Shown here: piece by piece, positions 52,080-59,114 of the stretch
Position numbering within the stretch: the first letter of the stretch is position 1
How the letters are laid out: each line of letters starts with the position of its first letter
Assembly: GCA_031404155.1 (NCBI GenBank)
Contig: JANNGZ010000135.1
Span: 1-59,114, forward strand
DNA length: 59,114 nt
Direction: 5' to 3'
Source: JANNGZ01 sp031404155
GTDB taxonomy: Bacteria; Pseudomonadota; Gammaproteobacteria; Burkholderiales; Burkholderiaceae_C
Notes under the pieces: generated by a model
What the model was told of the DNA's origin: nothing
Seen by the model: only the letters and a program-made list of their open reading frames with translations
The model's database searches: none
Position numbers and translations under genes: made by a program

Positions 52080-53186
52080 TCAGGACGGCAGAAAGTCCAC
52101 CGGCCAGCTCACCACCATCTGTTCCACGTCCTTGGCGCCGAATTCGAATTGCCGGATGCGCGCGAGCAGCTTGGCCTCCAGCTCCGCGGCCTTCAGTTCG
52201 CTGGAGACGATTCGCAGGCCGGTGACTTCGCCCGAGGGCGCGATCTTCAGCTCCAGCACCACCTTGCCTTGCAGCGACGGGTCCTCGCGCAGCGCCCGGT
52301 TGTAGATCGCGTAGATCGCCCCCTTGTGGCGCTCGAACACCAGCTTGATCTCTTCGATCGAGCGCGAGGCCTTGCCGCTGCCGCTCTTGTTCAGCGTGCC
52401 GCCACGGCCGACCCCGCCGGTGCCCGAACCGTCGCCGCGGCCGCCCACGCCGAGGCCGCCGCCGGGGCCGCCACCACCGCCGCCGCCGATCGCGCCTTCC
52501 ACCAGCGTGGTCGAGCGGCCGGCGAGTCCGCCGCCGCCGGTGTTGCGGCTGTAGGCCGCGGTGTTGATACCGCCGCTGCCGCTGGTGGCGTTGGAGGTGA
52601 TCAGCGCGCGCACCGGCACGCCCTGCTCGTTGCCGGCACCCACACCCGGCCCGACACCGGCGCCGATGCCGGGACCCGGTTTGATGTCCTGGCGCAGTTG
52701 CACCGCGGTCGGTGCCGCTTGCAACTGGGTCAGTTCGTTCTTCAGCGCGAGCAGGCCCACCCCCGCGGCCTTGCGCCGCGCCGAGTCCAGGTTCTCGCCC
52801 GGCGCCTTGTTCGGCTGCGGGGTGCGCGCCTCGGGCACCTTGGAGGCTTGCGTCGGCTCCGGTTTCGGTTTTGGCGCTTCGGGCTTGGCGTTGTCGGCCA
52901 GTGGTGTCGGCGCCTCGGAGAGCTTCTCCGGTGCCTTGGCCTTCGGCGGCGGCGGCGCCTCGCGTTCGAGCACCAGCTTGGCCAGGCGCGGCGGCAACTC
53001 CACCGGCGCGGCGCGGTCCTCCTTCGGCCGCGGCAGCCAGGGCAACACCAGGCACAACAGCAGGCTCACCGCCAGCACCCGCTTGAGGATGCGTTTGAAG
53101 CGCGCATCGTCCTCGGGCGTCGCGGCCCAGGGCAAGACGCCGATGCGGAACGACACCGGCGAGCGCATCGCAAGCGCCGCGCTCAT
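52080..53186 (-). CDS. AgmX/PglI C-terminal domain protein, TonB-like
   Basis: A 368-residue envelope protein. A short cytoplasmic N-terminus leads to one membrane helix (VLAVSLLLCLVLPWLP). A Pro/Lys-rich periplasmic stretch follows (EREAPPPPKAKAPEK, PKPKPEPTQ), then a Gly-rich region (about 200-275), and a C-terminal AgmX/PglI domain (IEEIKLVFERHKGAIYAIYNRAL, VVLELKIAPSGEVTGLRIVSS). The layout is that of TonB or TolA: anchor, spanning spacer, outer-membrane contact domain. In Myxococcus, AgmX-type proteins belong to the gliding machinery. It is the last gene of the operon, overlapping the ExbD gene by 4 nt. It probably transmits force from the ExbB/ExbD motor. Confidence 0.85.
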   Translation of the reverse strand: MSAALAMRSPVSFRIGVLPWAATPEDDARFKRILKRVLAVSLLLCLVLPWLPRPKEDRAAPVELPPRLAKLVLEREAPPPPKAKAPEKLSEAPTPLADNAKPEAPKPKPEPTQASKVPEARTPQPNKAPGENLDSARRKAAGVGLLALKNELTQLQAAPTAVQLRQDIKPGPGIGAGVGPGVGAGNEQGVPVRALITSNATSGSGGINTAAYSRNTGGGGLAGRSTTLVEGAIGGGGGGGPGGGLGVGGRGDGSGTGGVGRGGTLNKSGSGKASRSIEEIKLVFERHKGAIYAIYNRALREDPSLQGKVVLELKIAPSGEVTGLRIVSSELKAAELEAKLLARIRQFEFGAKDVEQMVVSWPVDFLPS

Positions 53187-53677
53187 GACTCAAACTTCCT
53201 TGTCACCGCGAACGAGACGTTCTCGAAATTCGCGCGCGCTGCGGTGGCCATCACCTTGCGCAGCAAGCGGTACGGGATGTCCTTGTCGCCCATGATCGTG
53301 AGCGCCTTGCTCTGCGCCTTGTTCTCGGCGCGGATCACCTGGCGGCCGGCTTGCAGGTCGAGCTCGGCCTTCAGCGGCTCGATCAGGTCCTCGGCACTCG
53401 CCAGCGCGTCGGCCACCTTGGCCACCACACGCCCTTCGACCAGGATGTCGGTGTTGCTCACCGTCACCACGATGGTTTCGCGCGGCGTTTTCTCGGACGC
53501 CGAGATCGGCAGCTTCACCGCCTTGCTGCTGGTGAGCACCTCGACACCGGCCGCACTGCTGAGCAGGAAGAAGATCAGGATCGTGAAGATGTCGATCAGC
53601 GACACCAGGTTCATGTCCAGGCCCGACTGATTGCGCCCCTTGCGTTGGGCGCGCTTTTGTAGCGGCGTGAGGTTCAT
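53183..53677 (-). CDS. ExbD/TolR-family motor protein with proton-path Asp
   Basis: A 164-residue biopolymer-transport protein: a basic N-terminus, one membrane helix MNLVSLIDIFTILIFFLLSSA, and a periplasmic ExbD domain (LITIMGDKDIPYRLLRKVM-like end). Asp29 in LIDIF corresponds to the proton-accepting Asp25 of E. coli ExbD. It overlaps its neighbours on both sides by 4 nt and is probably the active partner of the two ExbD proteins in this operon. Confidence 0.9.
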   Translation of the reverse strand: MNLTPLQKRAQRKGRNQSGLDMNLVSLIDIFTILIFFLLSSAAGVEVLTSSKAVKLPISASEKTPRETIVVTVSNTDILVEGRVVAKVADALASAEDLIEPLKAELDLQAGRQVIRAENKAQSKALTIMGDKDIPYRLLRKVMATAARANFENVSFAVTRKFES

Positions 53678-54237
53678 GGGCGCTTCTCCGCCTTGACCGT
53701 GGCCGCCTGCACCACCGCCGCCGCGACCGGCGCATCACCGATCGAGATGTCGGGGAAGAGCGCGCTGCGCAGCAGCTTGGGGCCGCTGACGGTCTGCTGC
53801 TCGCGCACCGCGTCCATCACCTCCACCAGGGCTTCATAGGGGGTGTCGGGCTGTGCCAGCACGGTGGCCGCGGTGGCCTCGGGGAACTTGGCCTTGATCT
53901 GCTGCATCAGCGTGGCCAGGGCCTCGGTGTCGTAGGCGGTGCCGGCGGCACCAGTCGCGGCAGCCTTGTCGGTCTTGTTCGCGATGCGCTGGATCAGGCC
54001 GCCGATGCGGTCGCCCACCTCCAGCGCGTCGGGGCGGATCACGATCTCCAGCTTCAAGTCCTCGGCCTTGAGCTGCTCGGGGCCGCCGGCGGTTTGGGCC
54101 GGCAGCGTCAGCTCCACCACCGCCAGGCGGGTGAACACCGCGGTGGAGAGCAGGAACGGCACCAGCACCACGATGAGATTGATGAACGCGGTGACCTCCA
54201 GATGGGCCACCTCCTTGCGCAAGCGTCGGACGCGCAT
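53674..54237 (-). CDS. Second ExbD/TolR-family protein, Asn in place of the conserved Asp
   Basis: A 187-residue ExbD-like protein. The single membrane helix reads EVTAFINLIVVLVPFLLSTAVF. Aligned with ExbD (NVTPFIDVMLVLL), the essential Asp is Asn20 here. The periplasmic part is longer, with an insert (NKTDKAAATGAAGTAYDTE) before the ExbD-like end (YEALVEVMDAVREQ). It overlaps the next gene by 4 nt. If stoichiometry follows ExbD dimers, a heterodimer with one active and one silent Asp is possible; that is an inference. Confidence 0.87.
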   Translation of the reverse strand: MRVRRLRKEVAHLEVTAFINLIVVLVPFLLSTAVFTRLAVVELTLPAQTAGGPEQLKAEDLKLEIVIRPDALEVGDRIGGLIQRIANKTDKAAATGAAGTAYDTEALATLMQQIKAKFPEATAATVLAQPDTPYEALVEVMDAVREQQTVSGPKLLRSALFPDISIGDAPVAAAVVQAATVKAEKRP

Positions 54238-54259
54238 GTTCGGCTTTCGCGGCGGCGCG

Positions 54260-54922
54260 TCAGCGCGCGCTCGAGGCGGCGGTGGTCTCGGCCTTCAAGC
54301 GCTGCACCAGGTTGAGGAAGCTGATCTTCGCGGCCTCCAGGCCGTCGACGATCTCGCTGGTGCGCGCTTGCAGGAAGGCGTGGATCAGCAGGAACGGAAT
54401 CGCGACCATCAGCGCAAACGCGGTGTTGTTCATCGCAATCGAGATCGACGCCGAGAGCAGCTCGGCCTTCTCCGCCGGGTTCACCTGCGCCACCGCGGTG
54501 AAACCCTTGATGAGGCCGATGATGGTGCCGAGCAGGCCCACCAGGGTGATCACGTTGGCGAAGGTGGCGATGTAGTGGGTGCGCTTCTCCAGGCGCGGCA
54601 CGATTTCCATCATGCCCTCCTCCATCGCGGCGTCGATGTCTTCGCGCCGGCCTGGGCTCTGCATGCGCTGCAGGCCGTTGGCGACGATCTTGCCGATCGC
54701 GGCGTCGGCCTTGTCGGCCACGTGGTGAGCCTCCTTGAACTTGCCACCTTGCAGCATCGGCAGCATCTGCGCCCAGAGCTTGCGGTTCTCGTTGCGGGTG
54801 CGGTTCAGGAACATGAAGCGTTCGATCGCGATCGCCAGGCCCATGGCCATGATCAGGATGCTCGGGTAGATGAACATGCCGCTGTCCTGGAAGAACTTCA
54901 CGGCGGTCTGGAAGGCAGTCAT
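54260..54922 (-). CDS. MotA/TolQ/ExbB-family proton channel protein
   Basis: A 220-residue inner-membrane protein with three helices: GMFIYPSILIMAMGLAIAIERF, then FANVITLVGLLGTIIGLIKGF and NNTAFALMVAIPFLLIHAFL. The channel threonines are kept (LLGTIIG and NNTAFAL). The Glu that precedes the last helix in ExbB (E176, EALIATA) is Ile here (SIAMNNTA). It stands before the two ExbD genes, the normal order of such motors. Confidence 0.9.
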   Translation of the reverse strand: MTAFQTAVKFFQDSGMFIYPSILIMAMGLAIAIERFMFLNRTRNENRKLWAQMLPMLQGGKFKEAHHVADKADAAIGKIVANGLQRMQSPGRREDIDAAMEEGMMEIVPRLEKRTHYIATFANVITLVGLLGTIIGLIKGFTAVAQVNPAEKAELLSASISIAMNNTAFALMVAIPFLLIHAFLQARTSEIVDGLEAAKISFLNLVQRLKAETTAASSAR

Positions 54923-55005
54923 CGGTCATTACTCCTTGGAACTTCGGGCTTCGCGTTTTTTGCGCGAGGGTGTGGATGGGGCTGGGTTTCGGGCTGGGTT
55001 TCGGG

Positions 55006-55338
55006 CTATTTGCGTTCCGGGCTGGCCGGGACGGTGGGCGAGGCACGTGGCCGCGCCTGGGCGTCGTACTGCACCTGGCGGCGGAAAACATCGCGGTCCA
55101 CCGGCGCCAGCGCTTCGTCGAGCACGCTCAAACCCGGGCGGCCGGAGAGATCGCCGGGCAGCGGCTTTTTCCACGGCACGATGTAGAGCACCTTGGGCAG
55201 CTCGCGGTTGCCGATGATCTGGGTGCGGTCGATCTCGGCACGGTCCTGCGCGAGCGCGCTGCTGCCGAGCACCGCGCCGAGCGACGCCACCGCGGCAAGC
55301 CACGCGACGCGTTCGAACCGGGGTCGAGTTCCGTTCAT
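55006..55338 (-). CDS. Small exported protein of the motor operon, unknown
   Basis: A 110-residue protein with a signal peptide (AWLAAVASLGAVLGSSALAQ). I do not recognise the family. The central segment RTQIIGNRELPKVLYIVPWK looks conserved and well folded, and PGLSVLDEALAPVDRDVFRR follows. The C-terminal 20 residues are Pro/Arg-rich. The ATG overlaps the upstream TPR gene's stop by 4 nt, and the ExbB-like gene is 83 bp downstream. It may be a periplasmic adaptor of the motor. Confidence 0.75.
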   Translation of the reverse strand: MNGTRPRFERVAWLAAVASLGAVLGSSALAQDRAEIDRTQIIGNRELPKVLYIVPWKKPLPGDLSGRPGLSVLDEALAPVDRDVFRRQVQYDAQARPRASPTVPASPERK

Positions 55339-56063
55339 GGCTGCTCCTTCTTGCTCACCAGCGTTTTGTCGGCCGCCGCGTCCGAGCTGCGCTCGGGCTT
55401 GCGGTTCTTCAGGTCGGCGACCCACTTGGTCACGGTGCCGTCCTTGGACGGGGTCAGCGCCAGGTAGCGTTCGTACAGCGCCAGCGCGCGCGCGCCGTCG
55501 CGCAGATAGAGGTCGTTCAGGATCGCCAGGTTGAGAAGCGCGGCGCCGTAGTGGGCATCGAGATCGACCGCACGTTCATAGGCCTCGCGCGCCTTGTCGA
55601 AGCGGCCGACTTGCCGGTAGGCAATGCCGAGCTGGTTGAAGTACAGCGGCTGCTTCGGGCTCACCCGCACCGCCTGCTCCAGCGCCTGCACCGCTTCGTC
55701 GTTGCGGCCGGCCTGGCGCTGGATCAGGCCGAGGTTGGCATAGGCGCCGCCAAGCTCGGGCTGCTCCTTGGCCAGCGCGGCAAAAGCGCGTTCGGCCTCC
55801 TGCATGCGGCCCGCCGCGAGCAGCCGGCGTGCCTCGTCGAAAGCACGTTGTGCCGCAGCCGGCACCGGGCGCTCGGCTTCCACCGCTGCCGCAACTGCAG
55901 GCGCCGGCCGCGTCGCTGGCGCCTGGGTCTCGGCGTTGACCGTGGTTGCGGGCGTGCTGCTCGCCGCCGTCGCCGCTGGCTTGATCAGCTCCAGCGGGTT
56001 GGGCAGCGCGGCGCAGCCCGAGAACAGCAAGCAGAGGAGTCCGGCGGCCCACAGAGTCGGCAT
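55335..56063 (-). CDS. TPR lipoprotein of the motor operon
   Basis: A 242-residue lipoprotein: signal AAGLLCLLFSGCAALPN with lipidated Cys17, an Ala/Thr/Pro-rich linker (about 30-85), then three or four tetratricopeptide repeats (AYANLGLIQRQAGRNDEAVQ, YFNQLGIAYRQVGRFDKARE, ALLNLAILNDLYLRDGARAL). The ATG at 56063 has GGAG upstream. The frame stays open to an ATG at 56186 one base after the previous gene's stop, through a GC-palindrome element, so a longer form is possible. It is probably an outer-membrane-anchored scaffold for the complex. Confidence 0.87.
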   Translation of the reverse strand: MPTLWAAGLLCLLFSGCAALPNPLELIKPAATAASSTPATTVNAETQAPATRPAPAVAAAVEAERPVPAAAQRAFDEARRLLAAGRMQEAERAFAALAKEQPELGGAYANLGLIQRQAGRNDEAVQALEQAVRVSPKQPLYFNQLGIAYRQVGRFDKAREAYERAVDLDAHYGAALLNLAILNDLYLRDGARALALYERYLALTPSKDGTVTKWVADLKNRKPERSSDAAADKTLVSKKEQP

Positions 56064-56137
56064 CGGCCGACTCCAGGCAACTGCTGGCGCGGGCTGTAGC
56101 CAAGCGGACGCCGTGGAACCGGCTTTGCCGGGCCACT

Positions 56138-56187
56138 GGCGTCGCCCCCTGGGGGGAGGCGCCGAAGGCGCTCCGGGGGGGGTCATT
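56138..56187 (-). repeat. GC-rich palindromic element between the two TPR genes
   Basis: On the minus strand ATGACCCCCCCCGGAGCG begins one base after the stop of the large TPR gene and runs through GCGCCTTCGGCGC and CCCCCCAGGGGG dyads. It resembles the other elements at 22066-22155 and 45948-46177 in layout (start codon, C/G-run dyad, CGGCCCGG-like end), but only loosely in sequence. Its frame is continuous with the downstream TPR lipoprotein. Confidence 0.5.
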
Positions 56188-59114
56188 TCACCGGATCGCA
56201 TCGATCGTTCCTTCACTCACTTCCACCTTGCCGTAGCGCACCGGGCGCAGTTCGCCAAGGGCCTTGAAGCTCGACTTGACCCATTGGTCGTAGACACCGC
56301 TCACGCTGCGGCGCGCGTTCACTTCATGCAGCTCGATCGCCTTTTCCTCGAACGGATAGGCCTGCTCTTCGAGCATCACCGTGTACTGCTCGATCTCGGC
56401 CTTCTTCTTCAAACTCTTGGGCCGCTGCGAGGTGATCAGCGCGCGGCCGAAGTCTTGGTACAGCGCGGCGGTGTGGAAGGTGGCCGCGGTGGTGGCCTCG
56501 GCCACGCCGTACTCCGACGCCACCGCGTAGGCCTTGAGCACCTCTTCCATCCTGGCCTTCTTGGCCTTGAGTTGCTTGGCCAGCGGCTCCACCAGCGGCA
56601 CCTTGCGGTACTCGGCGAGTGCGGGCTCGGCCATCGCGATCGCGCCCATCGCACCGAGGGTCTTGGTGCGGCCGGTGCGGGCGTCGCCGCCGCGCTGGTC
56701 GGCCTGGAAAATTTCCTTCATCAGCGCGAACTCGCGGCCGGGGTTGCCGTCGGCCTTGGCGATGCGCGCGAGCCGGTAGCGTGCTTCGAGTGCGGGCTCC
56801 AGCGGCTGCGGGAACTGCGTGAGATAGCGCTCGTAGACCTTGGCCGCGGCAGCGCGCTGCGCCGGGGTCTTGTCGCCCGCCTTCTCGTGCAGCTCCGCGG
56901 CCTGCCACAGCGCGCTGCGGGCGAGCTTCAAGTCGCTGTGGCGGGCGGCGATGCGTTCGAACTCGGCGGCAGCCTGCGGCCATTGCTGGCGCTCCAGGTA
57001 GGCCAGCGCCAGCTTGTCGCTGACATCGCCGGCGAGGGCATGGTTCGGGTAACGCTGGCGGAAATCTTCAAGCGTCCGGGTCGCGCCCTCCCAATCCTTC
57101 AGGCCGATCAGCGCCGCCGCGGCGTCGATCTGCGCATTGGCGCGCACGCTGGACTGCGGCGCCAGCGCCGCCACGCGGTCGAAGTGCGTCACCGCGTCGC
57201 GCGCCTGGCCCGCCGCACGCGCCTGCTCGCCTTGTTTGTAGACCGACGCGGCGAGGCGTTCGACCACGTCGTTACGGCCCGCGTCTGGCACGGAAGGACG
57301 CTCGGGTGTCAGCGCCAGCAGTTGGGTGTAGCCGCGTTCGGCATCGGCAAAAGCACCGCGTTCGAAGGCCGCGTGCGAAAGCACCGTCCAGGCCACGCGG
57401 CGCTGTGCGGGCAGTGCCTCGGGCTTCAGCGCCAGCACCTGCTGCGCGACGGTTTCGGCGCGTTCGATGTCGCGCAACGCAAACAATTTTTCGGCGGCGT
57501 TGGTCAGCACCTGGCCGACCCGGGTGTCGTCCTTGAATTCCTTGGCGAAACGCAGCGCACTCTGGACACCGGCACGCTGCACCGGCGCCAGCTCGGCGGC
57601 CGCGGCACGTTTTTCATCCCCGGCAAAACTCAGCAGCGCGGCATAACCCGCGTCGGCATTCCTGGCATGGCGCGGGTAGTCGTAGGCGGTCTTCTGGTAC
57701 TCCACCGCGGCCTCGCCGAAACGTGCATCCTCGAACAGCAGCTCGGCGAGCAGGAAGTTGTTCTGCGCGGTGTCGGGCTCTTGCGGGAACGAGGCGATGA
57801 AGCTGCGGTACCAGCGCACCGCCTCCTGCGAGTCGGCACTGAGCTTGCTCTTCTGCGCCAGCGCATGGTGGTGGCGCGCGAGTTCGGTGAGGTGGGTCTT
57901 GACCAGCGGCTGTGCACGCGCCCAGCCGTCGGGGTTGGCGCGGCGGAAGTCGCTCTGCACGCCGTAGCGCACCACATATTCCTTCTTCGCTTCCAGCGCC
58001 AGGTTGGCAAAACCGGTGCGCTGGTAGATGTCGATGACACGCGCCTGCAACTGCGGCGCCTGCGCATGCAGCGGCTGCTGCCGCGCAAAGAGGCTGAAGG
58101 TGTCGGCCGCGTCCTTGATGCGCTCTTGTTTGGCGTACAGCTCGCCGAGTTGTTCGTAAACGCGAAACTCGTAGGAGCGGCGCGCGTCGGTGCTGATGTA
58201 GGGCGGTATCGACGCGGCGCCCTGCAGGTTGGCCAGCGACAGGCTGGCGACGCGGAAGGTGTCTTCCACCAGCTCGCGGTCGGCCCGCGATAGGCCGGCG
58301 ATGGCTTCGAGGCCGCTGCGTCTTTCGCTGCCCGCGTCGCCGCCCTTGTCGCTGCCCTTGGCAACGGCGCCCGCGTCGTCCCTGCGCCCGGCCACCTTCA
58401 GGTCGAGCACACCGAAAAAGGAATGCAGCGCGTCTTCGAGCCGGCCTTGTTTGAACACCGACCAGCCGTGCATGTAGAGCGCGCGTTCGCGATACGGGTT
58501 GGGGTTGGCCAGGTTCGTGCCGCCCGCAAGCACCGTGCCGTAGGCGCGCTCGGCCTTGGCGTATTCGCGCGTGGTGAAGAGCAGCTCGCCGCGGCGGAAC
58601 TGCGCCTCGGCCATCACCGCGGTCTGCGGGTATTCGGCCACCAGGCGGTCCAGCGTCTTGAGCGCGAGTTCGAGCTCGCCTCCGAGCTCGTGCGCACGCG
58701 CCAGCTGGTAGAGCACGCGGTCGTTGCCGGCGTCCTTGGGATGTTGTTTCAGGAAATCCTGGTAGCGGGCGATTGCGGCGCGGTAGTCGGGCCCACCGGC
58801 GGCGCTGCTGCCGGCGTTCTTCGTGCCCTGGGCACTGCCGCTCGCCGCGACCGGTTCGTCGTTCGCGGCGCGGCTGTCCGCCAGGTCCATCTCGAGGTCG
58901 CCGAGCCGGCGCATCGCTTCGCGGCGTTGTGGCGCGCTGGGTGCCGTGCTCTCGAGAAACTTGCGGTAGGCGGCAATCGTCTGCGCCTCGTTGGTGACCA
59001 CGCCGGGGTCGGGCGCAAGCGCCACTTCGCGGCCTTTCAGCGAGGCCAGCGTGGGCTCGTTGTCGGGCGTGCCGGTGGGGCCGCTCGCGCAGGCGGCCAG
59101 CGCCGCCGCGGCGA
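56188..59114 (-). CDS. Large TPR lipoprotein of the motor operon (5' end outside the window)
   Basis: About 974 residues are visible. The visible N-terminus reads ALAACASGPTGTPDNEP, a lipobox whose signal peptide starts beyond the right edge. A GTG at 59025 is therefore not the true start. The rest is nearly all tetratricopeptide-like repeats (YQLARAHELGGELELALKTLDRL, AQFRRGELLFTTREYAKAERAYG, LALAYLERQQWPQAAAEFERI), ending at EGTIDAIR. It heads an operon with a second TPR lipoprotein and the ExbB/ExbD/AgmX motor, so a large periplasmic scaffold role is likely. In Myxococcus gliding clusters similar long TPR proteins accompany the motor. Confidence 0.87.
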   Translation of the reverse strand, partial: AAAALAACASGPTGTPDNEPTLASLKGREVALAPDPGVVTNEAQTIAAYRKFLESTAPSAPQRREAMRRLGDLEMDLADSRAANDEPVAASGSAQGTKNAGSSAAGGPDYRAAIARYQDFLKQHPKDAGNDRVLYQLARAHELGGELELALKTLDRLVAEYPQTAVMAEAQFRRGELLFTTREYAKAERAYGTVLAGGTNLANPNPYRERALYMHGWSVFKQGRLEDALHSFFGVLDLKVAGRRDDAGAVAKGSDKGGDAGSERRSGLEAIAGLSRADRELVEDTFRVASLSLANLQGAASIPPYISTDARRSYEFRVYEQLGELYAKQERIKDAADTFSLFARQQPLHAQAPQLQARVIDIYQRTGFANLALEAKKEYVVRYGVQSDFRRANPDGWARAQPLVKTHLTELARHHHALAQKSKLSADSQEAVRWYRSFIASFPQEPDTAQNNFLLAELLFEDARFGEAAVEYQKTAYDYPRHARNADAGYAALLSFAGDEKRAAAAELAPVQRAGVQSALRFAKEFKDDTRVGQVLTNAAEKLFALRDIERAETVAQQVLALKPEALPAQRRVAWTVLSHAAFERGAFADAERGYTQLLALTPERPSVPDAGRNDVVERLAASVYKQGEQARAAGQARDAVTHFDRVAALAPQSSVRANAQIDAAAALIGLKDWEGATRTLEDFRQRYPNHALAGDVSDKLALAYLERQQWPQAAAEFERIAARHSDLKLARSALWQAAELHEKAGDKTPAQRAAAAKVYERYLTQFPQPLEPALEARYRLARIAKADGNPGREFALMKEIFQADQRGGDARTGRTKTLGAMGAIAMAEPALAEYRKVPLVEPLAKQLKAKKARMEEVLKAYAVASEYGVAEATTAATFHTAALYQDFGRALITSQRPKSLKKKAEIEQYTVMLEEQAYPFEEKAIELHEVNARRSVSGVYDQWVKSSFKALGELRPVRYGKVEVSEGTIDAIR

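Noticed and set aside
52080..54922. ExbB/ExbD/TonB-like genes as a standard siderophore uptake system
   Set aside because: No receptor or siderophore gene is adjacent, the C-terminal domain is AgmX/PglI-type, and TPR lipoproteins are part of the operon. This was not excluded absolutely, because the right flank is unseen.
55768..58293. 841-codon frame antisense to the TPR genes
   Set aside because: It is a Leu/Arg/Gly-rich shadow crossing a gene boundary; the TPR repeats on the other strand are unambiguous.

Overview
The window is about 59 kb of very GC-rich DNA, densely packed on both strands. It looks like the chromosome of a betaproteobacterium of the order Burkholderiales, probably in the Rubrivivax/Leptothrix/Piscinibacter neighbourhood. 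The evidence is the gene neighbourhoods (lptD-surA-rsmA; 2Fe-2S ferredoxin - alpha/beta hydrolase - dacA - D-amino-acid aminotransferase - DUF493 - lipB - lipA; phoH-ybeY; hemJ/hemB; ruvA/ruvB), a PEP-CTERM protein, DUF1840, and third-position GC bias so strong that long false reading frames lie antisense to almost every gene. This placement is an inference. I saw no rRNA, tRNA, CRISPR, prophage or intact insertion sequence.

Layout: 1-4.7 kb holds the outer-membrane biogenesis genes lptD and surA plus the 16S rRNA methyltransferase rsmA, with the first codons of a divergent gene at the left edge. 4.7-5.9 kb is a secreted barnase-type ribonuclease with a barstar-family inhibitor. 6.0-10.7 kb has NADP-malic enzyme divergent from a PAS sensor kinase with no partner regulator. 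10.7-13.3 kb is a two-gene URC-type uracil-degradation cassette. 13.7-15.7 kb has DUF4197, TlpA-like and CAP-domain exported proteins. 15.8-22.5 kb is the lipoate / D-amino acid / peptidoglycan block, interrupted by a Sel1 gene and a sigma-factor relic. 22.6-27.5 kb has VanZ-like, HemJ-like, hemB, corA and PEP-CTERM genes, with a strong small-RNA candidate between hemJ and hemB. 27.5-34 kb has ybeY, phoH, a NarL-type two-component system, and ruvA and ruvB separated by a copper chaperone. 36-42.5 kb is a type IV pilus minor-pilin operon ending in pilY1. 42.5-45 kb has a histidine phosphatase, DUF1840 and a cyclopropane-synthase-like enzyme. 45.2-49.1 kb holds the last steps of the beta-ketoadipate pathway (pcaI, pcaJ, pcaF) and an IclR regulator. 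49.2-52 kb has a small monooxygenase-fold protein, an M20 peptidase and a MipA/OmpV porin. 52-59.1 kb is a minus-strand operon encoding an ExbB/ExbD/AgmX-type envelope motor with two TPR lipoproteins, cut by the right edge.

Four observations stand out. (1) Three tandem 76-77 bp repeats between pcaI and pcaJ each carry an ATG mini-ORF and a Shine-Dalgarno sequence for the next start, and each mini-ORF's stop codon overlaps the following start. A diverged single relative sits before the alpha/beta hydrolase and ends in a GTGA overlap. (2) A roughly 116-nt RNA with its own promoter, three hairpins and a terminator lies between hemJ and hemB; one loop is C-rich and could pair with Shine-Dalgarno sequences. 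(3) The envelope-motor operon has two ExbD proteins, one with Asn in place of the proton-path Asp, and an ExbB-like protein without the usual Glu. (4) A compact uracil-degradation cassette (urc1-urc4) lacks its usual uracil phosphoribosyltransferase partner.
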